Assembly: GCF_014202225.1 (NCBI RefSeq) | Contig: NZ_JACHGE010000004.1 | Location: 290,619-354,618, forward strand | Length of the DNA stretch: 64,000 nucleotides | From: Algibacter amylolyticus | GTDB taxonomy: Bacteria > Bacteroidota > Bacteroidia > Flavobacteriales > Flavobacteriaceae | Reading direction: 5' to 3' | Shown here: one piece after another, positions 1-8,505 of the stretch | Layout: every line of letters begins with the position of its first letter | Numbering within the stretch: position 1 is the first letter of the stretch | Notes under the pieces: model-generated | Seen by the model: only the letters and a program-made list of their open reading frames with translations | Database searches by the model: none | What the model was told of the DNA's origin: nothing | Translations under genes and position numbers: made by a program

Positions 1-97
1 CAGAGACAACAGTACCTTTTATAGGGGTACTTTGTGCAAAAATGGTAATATTGACCATCAACATTACCATAAAAAAAAGCTTAGTTTTCAAATTCAT
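1..97 (-). CDS. susC: SusC/RagA-like TonB-dependent receptor, N-terminus only (runs off the window)
   Basis: Only the first 32 codons are visible. The ATG is at 97-95 on the minus strand. The peptide is a signal sequence (MNLKTKLFFMVMLMVNITIF, then AQS) followed by PIKGTVVS. That is the way flavobacterial SusC proteins begin just after signal cleavage, at the CarboxypepD_reg-like strand. A SusC for import of alginate oligosaccharides would fit the PL6, PL17 and kdgF genes next to it, but this is inference from neighbours. It is preceded by its own promoter and palindrome (236-301). Other secreted proteins starting with a carboxypeptidase-regulatory-like domain are possible because the diagnostic plug and barrel lie outside the window. 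Confidence 0.6.
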   Translation of the reverse strand, partial: MNLKTKLFFMVMLMVNITIFAQSTPIKGTVVS

Positions 98-235
98 AAT
101 TAGATAATTTGATTTTAATTTAGTTTGTTACTAGTTAATCAGCAAAAACAATTTTAAAAGTGTAGTTTAATATTATACTTTTAAAAAGTGGTTTACATTG
201 AGTTATTGAGTTCCCAATGTAATTAATTTAGTTTA

Positions 236-273
236 TTGGGAAACCAAATTGGTTAACCAATTTGGTTTCCCAA
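236..273. promoter_or_regulatory. Perfect 38-bp palindromic operator, alginate locus site 1
   Basis: Bases 236-273 are a perfect palindrome centred on GGTTAACC (251-258). Each arm continues as AATTTGG then TTTCCCAA. The predicted transcription start of the susC-like gene falls inside it, immediately downstream of the -7 element at 271-278, so a bound dimer would block initiation. Degenerate copies with the same core occur at 3527-3554 and 8442-8465. Alginate loci of marine flavobacteria are known to be controlled by GntR-family repressors; that this is such an operator is inference. Confidence 0.75.
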
Positions 274-301
274 ATATATGTTAATTTTTAGTATTAGCAA
301 A
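271..301 (-). promoter_or_regulatory. Bacteroidota-type promoter of the susC-like gene
   Basis: On the minus strand, TTTG (301-298), a 19-nt spacer and TATATTTG (278-271) match the Bacteroidota -33/-7 consensus (TTTG, TAnnTTTG). The predicted start at about 264-266 lies within the palindrome, leaving a leader of about 165 nt before the ATG at 97. Confidence 0.7.
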
Positions 302-489
302 AAATAAAAATACCTTTAACACTTTTACACCAAAGAACCCTTTATTAAAGCGGTATTGACAAAAAAACTTATCCTTTACATCGCTAAAAAAAGTTACTTT
401 TTGATACTTATATTTGAACTCACACATTTTATTTTGGCATTAAAACCTACTTTAAAAACATAGATTCTTCAGCTCTGACGACTTTATTA

Positions 490-864
490 TTATGATTTAT
501 CACCAAAATAAGACACCTCTCCACCAGTTAAAAAATCTTCTCTTACAGGGCTAAATGTATCTATTAACTCGCCTTCTTCTAAACATAGTGCACTATGCAA
601 TAAATTAGGCTCAATATAAATGCCATCTCCTGCTTCTACAATTTTCTTTACGCCATCAATTTCAAATTCAAATTTACCCGATGCACAAAAGGTAGCTTGT
701 GTGTGAAAATGTTGATGTGGAGAACCAAATGCTCCTTTTGTAAATTTCACTCTTACCATCATGATTTGATTATCGTATCCTAAAAACTTTCTGGATACTC
801 CGCCTCCTAATTCTTCCCATTCCATGTCTTTTGTGATGACATACTTTTCACTAGATCTTTTCAT
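490..864 (-). CDS. kdgF: KdgF, cupin enzyme linearising unsaturated uronate monomers
   Basis: A 124-residue single-domain cupin. KdgF converts the cyclic 4,5-unsaturated monouronates released by alginate or pectin lyases to the linear keto form, feeding the DEH/KDG pathway in the cytoplasm. Family marks are the N-terminal block MEWEELGGGVSRKFLGY (14-30), the metal-binding cluster HQHFHTQ (50-56), His90 in the second cupin motif, and FSPVREDFL near the C-terminus. No signal peptide is present. It lies 28 bp downstream of the PL17 gene on the same strand, so the two are probably co-transcribed. That pairing (lyase making monomer, KdgF opening it) supports alginate as the substrate. Length is normal for the family. 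Confidence 0.9.
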   Translation of the reverse strand: MKRSSEKYVITKDMEWEELGGGVSRKFLGYDNQIMMVRVKFTKGAFGSPHQHFHTQATFCASGKFEFEIDGVKKIVEAGDGIYIEPNLLHSALCLEEGELIDTFSPVREDFLTGGEVSYFGDKS

Positions 865-892
865 ATTGATTAATTTAAGTTGATTTGTTTAT

Positions 893-3148
893 TTATTTGA
901 AATAATAAGAACCAGACCACTCATAGCTCTCATTATTGATAGTTAATTTATGTTTGATGCCCTTGTCTTGTTTAGTATTAGCGGTAATAAATAATTTGGA
1001 AACACCGTTTACGTTGGTAATAACAATTGCCGTATAATCTGCGTTATCTAAAACTACTTTTAAATGGGCTATATTACTATTTGAGTTTACTGCCGATTCT
1101 GTTACTGGGCTATAACCACCATGCGCTTCAATGGTTGAAACAAACGTTGTATTCTTTACGTTTTTACGTCTTAAAAGTAAAGCAGCTTCTCGCCTTAAGT
1201 TAAACTCCGGATCGTTTGCACCTATTCGTGTAAATAATAAATTATCGGCATTACTAGTAACCGTAGTTAGGGTATAAAACTTACCTTTATTTAACCAGGA
1301 CAGTTTACTGTTATCGCTTTGCGCTTTAGCACTGCCTTCTAAAAATAAATGTTGATATCCGTTTTTATTACCAAGTGGTTTTAAAGTTTCTGGAGTTTTG
1401 TATTTAAAATTAGTTTGCAATACTTGACCTAAAAAATAATATGGAAAATCGTATTGATTTGCTTTATTGGAAGTCACCCTCATGATATCTAACACGTAAG
1501 GCTTCTCAAAATCTTCATCCTTAATAACAGCCATTGTACGAAGCATTTCTGTTCCTGGATACGCATGAGTATCAATGGCACTTGCTACTTGTACACTTTC
1601 ATTTTCTGATGAAAAATAATGTAACTCTGGATGGTATTTACTGCCTGTTTCAAATTTAGCATTAAAATGAGAGGTTTCATTTTGAGTAACGGTATTATGA
1701 GCTATAGTTTGTTTTGCCCAAGTTTTATTTTCTTTTAAATAATTTCCGCCGCCTTTCTGCTCAATATTTACAAAACGTGCTAATCCATAGTCTTGGATAA
1801 CCTCATCGCCTCTTTCGTATAAGGAATACGATAATTTATCGTAATGCCCATGACTAGAACCTTGAGCCGCATATTTAAAAACAACCTCTATACCTTGGTT
1901 ACGCAAAATACCAACACCACCTTGTGTGCCGTTAGGACCATCGGTTAAATTAATAGACTTCTTCTCAAACGGTTTTTCTAAACCCTCTTTTATACCTAAA
2001 GCTACCGCTAAACCAGAATCATCTAACAAGACTTTATTTTGTTGTTTGGCTATACTTAATAGCCCTGGATCTTGACCACCAAAATGATACGAAATATCTA
2101 CAGCCGTAACTAAAGCACTATTGTAATACGACATGCCTTTCTGGCCATCGTTAAGCGGAAAGAAATCCCCATCGGCATCAGACAAGTTTAATAATGCATT
2201 TATAGATTTTAAAAGCACGCCATCTTTATATTCGAAAATTTTAACATCTGGCCTTACGTTATGCAAACCTTCAGCAAAAATTAAAAAAGGATACATAGCA
2301 TACCTTTGGTAATATGGCCCTTCGTTGTAATAACCATCTGGCGAAAAAGGCTCTTCAATATTTGCTAAAAAGCCAGCTTTTCCATCTTTGTTAATATATC
2401 CACCATCGTCATCTTTAGCGGTTTTATCCATTTCTAGATCCTTGATACCGTATAATGCACGCTGAATTAGCTCTTCATCATCCATAACCAACCCAATCAT
2501 TCCAACGGCTGCATTTCCCCACGTACTATGGTTGTGCACTCTATTATAAAACTGAGGATTCTCTATAGAAATATAATCTGCAAAGGGCTTAAACAAGTTA
2601 GTTTCTAGTTTATTTCTTTCTTCTTCAGTTAAGTAATTATAAACGCAATCGTATGCTTGACTAACATAAACCAACCAATTAGAATCGTTTAAACATTGCC
2701 AGAATAACTTACCTCTAGCGTACGATCTTGTTTTAGGATGCACAGGCAACGTTTTGTACATGCCTTCATATTGCATTAGCATGTCTTTTACATACTTTGC
2801 ATATTTTTCGTTGTCTAGAATTTGATACAAAACACCAGCTTTTTGCATCACTACCATGTTACGTTTATGGCGATCGTGTGTATATCCTCCCGAATAATCT
2901 TTTGGAGTTGGTGTATCGATACCTAAGGCAATTTCCGCATCAATTTCTTCTTGAACCTCTTTTAGCGTATTATCAAAAATTGGAATATTACCTAATTGTG
3001 CTCTAATCTCTTTAACACCTTTTTTGGTAAGAATTAATTTTGGGTGACCATCTTGTTCACTTTCCTCCGCTACGTTTTCCGTTTTATTATTACAAGAAAA
3101 TAACGTGATAAGCAATACACTTAATAATAAGGTTCTATTTAATTTCAT
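893..3148 (-). CDS. PL17 family exo-acting oligoalginate lyase (lipoprotein)
   Basis: A 751-residue protein with a lipoprotein signal (LLITLFSC, lipid Cys19), an alpha/alpha-toroid N-terminal domain (about 35-370) and a heparinase II/III-like beta-sandwich domain (about 400-700). The block RVHNHSTWGNAAVGM (204-218) carries the Asn206-His207 pair that matches the catalytic Asn-His of characterised PL17 enzymes. The conserved YYNEGPYYQRY block (273-283) probably supplies the catalytic Tyr. PL17 releases unsaturated monomers from alginate oligosaccharides. It is the first gene of a PL17-kdgF unit, preceded by the promoter/operator at 3527-3587 and an unusually long leader of about 400 nt. Substrate preference (mannuronate against guluronate) cannot be read from the sequence. 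Confidence 0.9.
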   Translation of the reverse strand: MKLNRTLLLSVLLITLFSCNNKTENVAEESEQDGHPKLILTKKGVKEIRAQLGNIPIFDNTLKEVQEEIDAEIALGIDTPTPKDYSGGYTHDRHKRNMVVMQKAGVLYQILDNEKYAKYVKDMLMQYEGMYKTLPVHPKTRSYARGKLFWQCLNDSNWLVYVSQAYDCVYNYLTEEERNKLETNLFKPFADYISIENPQFYNRVHNHSTWGNAAVGMIGLVMDDEELIQRALYGIKDLEMDKTAKDDDGGYINKDGKAGFLANIEEPFSPDGYYNEGPYYQRYAMYPFLIFAEGLHNVRPDVKIFEYKDGVLLKSINALLNLSDADGDFFPLNDGQKGMSYYNSALVTAVDISYHFGGQDPGLLSIAKQQNKVLLDDSGLAVALGIKEGLEKPFEKKSINLTDGPNGTQGGVGILRNQGIEVVFKYAAQGSSHGHYDKLSYSLYERGDEVIQDYGLARFVNIEQKGGGNYLKENKTWAKQTIAHNTVTQNETSHFNAKFETGSKYHPELHYFSSENESVQVASAIDTHAYPGTEMLRTMAVIKDEDFEKPYVLDIMRVTSNKANQYDFPYYFLGQVLQTNFKYKTPETLKPLGNKNGYQHLFLEGSAKAQSDNSKLSWLNKGKFYTLTTVTSNADNLLFTRIGANDPEFNLRREAALLLRRKNVKNTTFVSTIEAHGGYSPVTESAVNSNSNIAHLKVVLDNADYTAIVITNVNGVSKLFITANTKQDKGIKHKLTINNESYEWSGSYYFK

Positions 3149-3526
3149 AGTTTCGTTTAAAATTTAGCTCCCAAATACAAAAGCGTTTTTTTTTACAAAT
3201 TAAATAATGAATTATTAGCAGCATCAAACAAACTATTCAATCCCGCTTTACATGAATAGTTCTTTTTGTAGTTTAACGCCACTAATGATTCCATTTTCGA
3301 AGCAGTCCTTAAAACAAAGGATTTGCTTTATTTCTTTTTAATATAGACAGGAAACAAAATGCTATGTTTACCAGCGACTAACTCAAACATTTCACAAAGA
3401 ATGCCTTTTGAAATCCCTGTCTCTATTAATTGATTTATAATATATTTTCTAAATCATCATTTTTAACTTACACCTTTAGTTTTGCGCCCCTAGAAATGGG
3501 TTAAAAAACACCTAATGAGTTAAATG

Positions 3527-3554
3527 AGACCAATCTGGTTAACCAAATTGGTTT
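3527..3554. promoter_or_regulatory. Imperfect palindromic operator, alginate locus site 2
   Basis: The centre is GGTTAACC (3537-3544), with 12 of 14 arm positions symmetric (mismatches at 3535/3546 and 3528/3553). The distance from the centre to the -7 element (3557) equals that at site 1. It belongs to the PL17-kdgF unit and overlaps the predicted transcription start, as expected for a repressor site. Confidence 0.65.
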
Positions 3555-3556
3555 AC

Positions 3557-3587
3557 CAAATATATAGGTATTTCCTATTTTTACAAA
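3557..3587 (-). promoter_or_regulatory. Promoter of the PL17-kdgF unit
   Basis: On the minus strand TTTG (3587-3584), 19 nt, then TATATTTG (3564-3557). This is the same -7 octamer and spacer length as at 271-301. The predicted start is near 3550. Confidence 0.7.
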
Positions 3588-3630
3588 AAAAATAACTATA
3601 AAATGTGAATTTTAACATAATTAAACTAAA

Positions 3631-3654
3631 AAACGCCCATAAAAATGGGCGTTT
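3631..3654 (-). terminator. Intrinsic terminator after the PL6 gene
   Basis: A 10-bp perfect stem (AAACGCCCAT / ATGGGCGTTT) with a 4-base loop. Read on the minus strand it is followed by a T run, about 60 bases past the PL6 stop codon. Confidence 0.8.
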
Positions 3655-3712
3655 AAAGTCTTTTTAATTTAAAAAATATTCTGGATTTTAAAAACTGAGA
3701 ACTCCTTTTAAA

Positions 3713-6055
3713 CTAGTACATCAATTTCATTTCTAAATTTTCTTGAACCTTAATTTGTCCAGAGTTACTTATTGTATTATTTGACTGCGCGTTGTTTTTT
3801 GCACCCCATAAAACAGAAACAAAAGCCACCGGATTATTTTTAAAAGTATTACCTGTAATATTTACATTTACTATTCCATGATGGTTTAATAGAATTCGGT
3901 TATCTTCTTTAACACCACAATTTGTAAATGTAGAATTTGAAACTATAAGATTACCTCCAATTGTAGACTCATCATAACCACCTCGGTAATAATCAACTAC
4001 ATTAGCCTTTACATTATTGAATTTACAAGAATCGATAGTTAAATACTCGGTATTATAATCTCCTTTTGCATTTATTTCTCCTGATAACTCAATACCATTT
4101 AAACAGTCTGAAATATTAGTATTATTAAAAGTAATACGTTCTGAAAAAGATTCTTTAAAAACTTTAAGCACGTAATTAAAATTACTTATTTCGGTATTTG
4201 AAACTGTTAATCCAAAATGATTAGACATATTTTCTTTTAAACTCGCAAAGGCATAATTAGTATTATTTCCTTTTAAGTCTAAATTATTAACGGTTAACTT
4301 ACCTTTTGGGTTTAGCGAAAATAATGGCGAATTAGCTGTTCCATTGAATACCACTTGCGCTTTCTCCCCTTTTTTAGATTGAATTGTAATTGCTTTATTA
4401 ATAACTAAAGACTTTTCTACGTTATAAACACCTGGACTTAATACTATAATATCACCTTTATTAGCGGCGTCTATTTTGGCCTGTATCTCACTAGCATTAG
4501 TAACAACATGAGAAACAGGATCACTAGGTTCTACTTCATTTGAAAACCAGTCTGTACCGTATTTAGATTTATCAAGTATATTTGGGTTAGCAACATCCAC
4601 TCCAATAATTGCACCAATACTATTATTGTTTTCTCTAGATTTACCGAATAAATCTGTTTTTATATTTCCGAAATCAAATCCTACATATGGTTCGATATCG
4701 TTTGGTACGCCGGTTGGAATTTTAATGTTTTCAGAAATAATTTTTAAGCTCAATGACACCTCTTTTATGCCTCCATCAAAACCATTAAATTTAACGCCTT
4801 TATTATCTACAATATTATTTTTAAAAGTAACACCATCAGCCTTATCGTTTTCAATAACAATAGCCTCTAGACCCGTTTCATTATAAATAACATTATTAGC
4901 TACAGTGGTTCTAACTGCTCTTGCAGAACGAATTTCAGACTTGGGCAACACATCGGCTTGAGCAATATTTGTACCCACACCAAACTGCCAAGGCGTGCTA
5001 CAATTAACGTAAGTATTGTAAGCAACAACAACATCGGTAACTTGGTTATATCTATTTTGTGGCGATTTTGGTATACCGTTCATTACAGCCAACGGGCTTC
5101 TAAAACTTGTACCTTTTAAGTTGAAAAAATAATTATTAGTTACCCAATGTCCCGTATTTATTATTCGGATACCACCATAATTTTCATTTACACCATCACC
5201 AATAAAATAGTTACCATCAATCGTGCAATAATTACCATGTCTAGTTACTAAAGACCCTTCACTTTTATAAAACACATTGTTTCTAAACTCATTAAAGTTA
5301 GTCTTGCTTGATATTACTTCAACTTCGCCATTACACTCTTCAAATAAGTTATTTGCGACCATAGTATAACTTGGAGCCATAGATGTAAAACTATTTCCTA
5401 ATTGAATAGTTTCACCACTTGGACCTCCTTTTACAGGTCTTGGTCCAAAATGATTATTTACAATTTGATGATAGTTATTAATGCTTTCAATACCCTCTAA
5501 ATTAACTCGAATGGTTGGCCCTCTATTGGTTTTTCCGGCTATATAGCAGTTACTTAACTCGTTGTGTCTTCCCCAGAAATTAACCCATAAATCGCTGTCA
5601 TCACGTTTTAGCTTATTAAAATCCTCAATAACGCAATTTGTTATTTTACAGTTATTTGCAATCTCATCATCATTTATTTTAAACTCGACTACTGCTCTTG
5701 ATGGCGAATAACCATTTTTAAAATGCAAGCCTTCAACCTCTAGATGCTGGCCGCCGAATTTTAAATACGATTTCCCTTCAATAGAAACTTTACCTGCTGT
5801 TTCGGCACTTAACACAATAGGATTATCCTTTGTTCCGTGGCCTCTAAATTTAATTTCTACATCTTTCCATACACCATTTGCAAGCACAATATTATCTCCT
5901 GGCTTAGCATCTTTAATAGCATTGTTTAAAGCTTCAATATTATCTACCTTAATACCACTTTTAACAGCAGATTCTTTACACCCAAAAGCAAGGAATAAAA
6001 CACTTAGGTAGATTAAAATATTATTTTTCAATTTAAAATTAGCGGTGTAATTCAT
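3713..6055 (-). CDS. PL6 family alginate lyase (chondroitinase B fold), lipoprotein
   Basis: A 780-residue protein with lipobox LAFGC (Cys26). Residues about 36-460 form the right-handed beta-helix of PL6. Lys251 (in VISSKTNFN) and Arg272 (in LVTRHGNY) are spaced 21 residues apart, like the Lys/Arg catalytic pair of chondroitinase B and PL6 alginate lyases. Acidic residues in NGEVEVISS (242-250) fit the calcium-binding site near the Bronsted base. A second parallel beta-helix-like region (about 525-775, many N-rich strand repeats) makes this a two-domain PL6 enzyme. It lies 51 bp downstream of the Tat TIM-barrel gene and probably shares its transcript. It is anchored as a lipoprotein, so it acts in the periplasm or at the cell surface. 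Confidence 0.9.
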   Translation of the reverse strand: MNYTANFKLKNNILIYLSVLFLAFGCKESAVKSGIKVDNIEALNNAIKDAKPGDNIVLANGVWKDVEIKFRGHGTKDNPIVLSAETAGKVSIEGKSYLKFGGQHLEVEGLHFKNGYSPSRAVVEFKINDDEIANNCKITNCVIEDFNKLKRDDSDLWVNFWGRHNELSNCYIAGKTNRGPTIRVNLEGIESINNYHQIVNNHFGPRPVKGGPSGETIQLGNSFTSMAPSYTMVANNLFEECNGEVEVISSKTNFNEFRNNVFYKSEGSLVTRHGNYCTIDGNYFIGDGVNENYGGIRIINTGHWVTNNYFFNLKGTSFRSPLAVMNGIPKSPQNRYNQVTDVVVAYNTYVNCSTPWQFGVGTNIAQADVLPKSEIRSARAVRTTVANNVIYNETGLEAIVIENDKADGVTFKNNIVDNKGVKFNGFDGGIKEVSLSLKIISENIKIPTGVPNDIEPYVGFDFGNIKTDLFGKSRENNNSIGAIIGVDVANPNILDKSKYGTDWFSNEVEPSDPVSHVVTNASEIQAKIDAANKGDIIVLSPGVYNVEKSLVINKAITIQSKKGEKAQVVFNGTANSPLFSLNPKGKLTVNNLDLKGNNTNYAFASLKENMSNHFGLTVSNTEISNFNYVLKVFKESFSERITFNNTNISDCLNGIELSGEINAKGDYNTEYLTIDSCKFNNVKANVVDYYRGGYDESTIGGNLIVSNSTFTNCGVKEDNRILLNHHGIVNVNITGNTFKNNPVAFVSVLWGAKNNAQSNNTISNSGQIKVQENLEMKLMY

Positions 6056-6106
6056 TAGTATTATTTCTTTTTATTTTATTTATTAATATCACCCAAACAA
6101 CTATAT

Positions 6107-7063
6107 TTAGGCTTGATTCCACATTTTTTGAACTGTGCTTAAGTCTTTTTTCATAGCATCGAAAACAACCTTTTTATCAACACTAATTTTATCCTGTCCC
6201 TTTTCTGCTCCTCCTAAATCATATTCTAAATGTAAAGAAACTGGAGGTTTTAATTTATACTTTTTTAATATTTTAAAGTAGGTATCGAAATCGACCATGC
6301 CTTCACCTATTGGCACATTAACGATTTTCCATTGCCCTTTAACCAAACCCCATTTAAAATCTTTTAAAACAATTACTTTTATATAATCTTGTAAAAGGTT
6401 TAGTCCGTTTACCCAAGAATTCCCACCTTCTACAACGGCATGTCTAATATCGTACTGTGTACCAAAAAACGTTGTATTGGCTAATTCTAAAATCGCTTTT
6501 ACCTCCCAAAAAGAAGCACCAACTTTTACACCTGCATGGTTTTGGTAACAACCAACAATATTATGCTGTGCATTTAGCTCGCTCAAAGCTTTTACTTGTT
6601 TTTTATAAAAGTTAATAGAGGCTTCTAAGGTTTCACCTTCCAAATACTTAAACCAATTTGTACGATAAAAATTGATACCACATTTTGCAGCTGTTTTTAT
6701 AACATCTACGTCTAGTGGGTTATTAACATTCTCAACACTGGTGGTTATCATATTACATTGCGAACCTCCCACTTTTATATCTGCTATAGCCTTTGGCAAA
6801 TCTACTTTTACATGTTCTGGCAACACATGCCCCTTTGGTCTTACGGTTAAATCTACTCCAGAAAAACCCATTGATGCGGACATTTCACCCGTAGTTTTAT
6901 AATCTAAAAACTGAAGATGTTTTGAAAAAATATTAACAGACAAATCGTTATTACCAGAATCGTTAACCCATTGTAAAGCACTATTAGAAAACCCTAACAT
7001 AGGAATTGCTCCTATGGCTAAGGCTGATTTTTTTACAAAGTCTCGTCTGTTTTTAGATACCAT
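6107..7063 (-). CDS. Tat-exported sugar isomerase/epimerase-like TIM-barrel protein
   Basis: 318 residues. The N-terminus NRRDFVKKSALAIGAIPMLG is a clear twin-arginine signal, so the protein is folded in the cytoplasm and exported, which usually implies a bound metal or cofactor. The remainder resembles the AP-endonuclease-2/xylose-isomerase-like barrel: FSGVDLTVRPKGHV near strand 2, NIVGCYQNHAGVKVG (about 164-178) and VSLHLEYDLGG with a probable metal-binding Glu near 278. The substrate is unknown. It sits between a T9SS-secreted protein and PL6 in a unit controlled by the alginate-locus promoter, so a role on an alginate-derived sugar is possible but not shown. Confidence 0.75.
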   Translation of the reverse strand: MVSKNRRDFVKKSALAIGAIPMLGFSNSALQWVNDSGNNDLSVNIFSKHLQFLDYKTTGEMSASMGFSGVDLTVRPKGHVLPEHVKVDLPKAIADIKVGGSQCNMITTSVENVNNPLDVDVIKTAAKCGINFYRTNWFKYLEGETLEASINFYKKQVKALSELNAQHNIVGCYQNHAGVKVGASFWEVKAILELANTTFFGTQYDIRHAVVEGGNSWVNGLNLLQDYIKVIVLKDFKWGLVKGQWKIVNVPIGEGMVDFDTYFKILKKYKLKPPVSLHLEYDLGGAEKGQDKISVDKKVVFDAMKKDLSTVQKMWNQA

Positions 7064-7083
7064 AGTTTTATTTTAATAAACTA

Positions 7084-7116
7084 AAAAAAGCCTTTTATTT
7101 TAAAAAAAGGCTTTTT
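7084..7116 (-). terminator. Hairpin between the secreted-protein gene and the TIM-barrel gene
   Basis: An inverted repeat of the form AAAAAGCC...GGCTTTTT with a T tract on either strand. It lies 19 bases past the 7136 stop codon and ahead of the next gene in the unit. It could act as a partial terminator that lowers expression of the downstream TIM-barrel and PL6 genes. Confidence 0.6.
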
Positions 7117-7135
7117 AATCAAACTATTTTGTTGG

Positions 7136-8383
7136 TTACTCTACTATTATTTTTGTTGTTAAGCTTCCATCATTAGCATTTACCTTTAAAAGGTATATAC
7201 CACGACCTAAATTTGAAATATCTAATCGGCTATTAATTAGGTTACTTTTTGAAATAACTTTTTGTCCAACAAGACTAAACATTTCTACTGATTCAACTTT
7301 TACATCGTTAGCATCTATTTGAATGTAATCTTGCGCTGGGTTAGGATAGATGTTTAATTTACTTGCTAAAATATTTTGAGAGACACTTAATGTAGCATCA
7401 GAAATATTTAATTCATTTGAATAATTAAAAGCCTTATCAACCGCATATATTTTATAATATGTACCAGCTGAATATGTATCTGTGAATGAAGGCGTTTCTC
7501 CAATATAAACAACAGTACCTGTAATACTTCCTGTTCCATTTGTTGTGGCACTACCTACTTGATAGATACCATTTTGATTAGGATCATTGTCTGCAGATGG
7601 CATTTCAGAATATTTAAAAACTACATATCCTCCTCCATCTACTCCACCTACTGGCGCCGACCAAGCAATGTTGCCTGACGCATCGTAAGAACCCCCTGTA
7701 GGATCACTAGGCGCCATATCATCATAACCTCCAGCATATACAACAAAATCATCTACTCTTACGGCAGAATGAAATCCAGTAGCATCTGAAGCCGTTGATA
7801 TTCTGGCTACAGCCCAATTAGAAGCATTAAACGCTGCTCCAAGTGTTTTTGTACCATAAGTTTTTGTCCACGTATTACTTGCCCAAGGCGTAACATCAGT
7901 CTTGTTTGTTGTACTTCCAGATGATGTATTATTTAAATAAACCCCTGGATCTAAATCAGTTCCTGGATCGAATTCACTTTTATAAAAAAACTGAATGGTA
8001 TACTCTGTTTCTGGCGTAAATGCAGGAGAAGTAGGAGAAGGAGATTGTAATCTTACGTTAGTTTTACCTTCTGCCACAGCCCATTCTGCCGAAAAGGTAC
8101 CAGTTCTTGCTAATGCCGCATCGTCATCCATAGTTCTTACAGATGAGTTACCTGTTGATGATACAGTCCAAGTCTCTTGAGCAGTACCCGCCTGTGAACT
8201 ACCAGCAGAACTCATTGTTGCATCCGCTGTTTGCGCTTCCATACCTCCATCTACCTCAGGAAATTCACCAATAATTTGCATACTAGGGTTTTGGCTCCAT
8301 CCATAAGTTAGACATAAACAGCATAGTAAAAGACTATAAAGTGTTTTACTTGTTAGTCCTTCTAAAAGTAGTTTTGTTTTCAT
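7136..8383 (-). CDS. T9SS type A secreted protein, putative alginate-binding module
   Basis: 415 residues from the preferred start at 8383, which begins MKTKLLLEGLTSKTLYSLLL and gives a normal signal peptide ending GWSQ. A longer frame to 8446 only adds a non-signal extension that overlaps the operator. After the signal comes a jelly-roll region (about 30-225) that resembles carbohydrate-binding modules, then a fibronectin-III-like segment (about 230-335). The C-terminus (LNIYPNPAQDYIQIDA... to IVE) is a type A T9SS sorting domain, so the protein is secreted through the outer membrane and probably surface-attached. No catalytic residues were recognised. It is the first gene of the TIM-barrel/PL6 unit, 58 bp from operator site 3, suggesting a role in binding alginate. 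Confidence 0.75.
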   Translation of the reverse strand: MKTKLLLEGLTSKTLYSLLLCCLCLTYGWSQNPSMQIIGEFPEVDGGMEAQTADATMSSAGSSQAGTAQETWTVSSTGNSSVRTMDDDAALARTGTFSAEWAVAEGKTNVRLQSPSPTSPAFTPETEYTIQFFYKSEFDPGTDLDPGVYLNNTSSGSTTNKTDVTPWASNTWTKTYGTKTLGAAFNASNWAVARISTASDATGFHSAVRVDDFVVYAGGYDDMAPSDPTGGSYDASGNIAWSAPVGGVDGGGYVVFKYSEMPSADNDPNQNGIYQVGSATTNGTGSITGTVVYIGETPSFTDTYSAGTYYKIYAVDKAFNYSNELNISDATLSVSQNILASKLNIYPNPAQDYIQIDANDVKVESVEMFSLVGQKVISKSNLINSRLDISNLGRGIYLLKVNANDGSLTTKIIVE

Positions 8384-8441
8384 AATGTAATATTTAGTTA
8401 TTGTTTTAGTTTTCTGTGGTAGAAATCTCATTTTTTGGTTT

Positions 8442-8465
8442 TCCAAAGTGGTTAACCAATTTTGA
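8442..8465. promoter_or_regulatory. Imperfect palindromic operator, alginate locus site 3
   Basis: The core GGTTAACC (8450-8457) has flanking arms that are less symmetric than at the other two sites (10 of 12 positions). It lies just downstream of a TATATTTG element, as at sites 1 and 2, but with two extra bases between centre and -7 element. Confidence 0.55.
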
Positions 8466-8471
8466 GTTTTC

Positions 8472-8505
8472 CAAATATATTATAAAATTTACGAATTCAC
8501 CCAAA
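8472..8505 (-). promoter_or_regulatory. Promoter of the T9SS protein/TIM-barrel/PL6 unit
   Basis: On the minus strand TATATTTG (8479-8472) is preceded, after a 22-nt spacer, by TTTG (8505-8502). The spacer is longer than the 19 nt of the other two promoters, so the -33 assignment is weaker than the -7 one. Confidence 0.55.

Larger units (their letters stand above)
98..489. other. Intergenic region between kdgF and the susC-like gene
   Basis: No credible coding frame is seen in these 392 bases. The stretch holds the promoter and 38-bp palindrome described separately (236-301), a leader of about 165 bases to the susC start, and roughly 190 bases of A+T-rich DNA downstream of kdgF. No clear intrinsic terminator for kdgF was found. 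Confidence 0.7.
3149..3712. other. Intergenic region upstream of the PL17 gene, with a long leader
   Basis: These 564 bases contain the PL6 terminator (3631-3654), the promoter/operator of PL17-kdgF (3527-3587), and about 400 bases between the predicted start and the PL17 ATG. On the minus strand two short open stretches lie in the leader. One is a 33-codon frame with an ATG (3294-3193). The other is a roughly 43-codon frame without a start, ending at 3328. Their translations are not recognisable. They may be a decayed gene or chance; no riboswitch fold was recognised. Confidence 0.55.

Noticed and set aside
3193..3294. 33-codon ATG frame on the minus strand in the PL17 leader
   Set aside because: No family resemblance, no export signal and no promoter of its own. 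Kept only as part of the leader description.
8384..8446. Longer N-terminus for the T9SS type A protein
   Set aside because: The extra 21 residues destroy the signal peptide, and the longer frame would reach into the operator region. The ATG at 8383 is clearly better.
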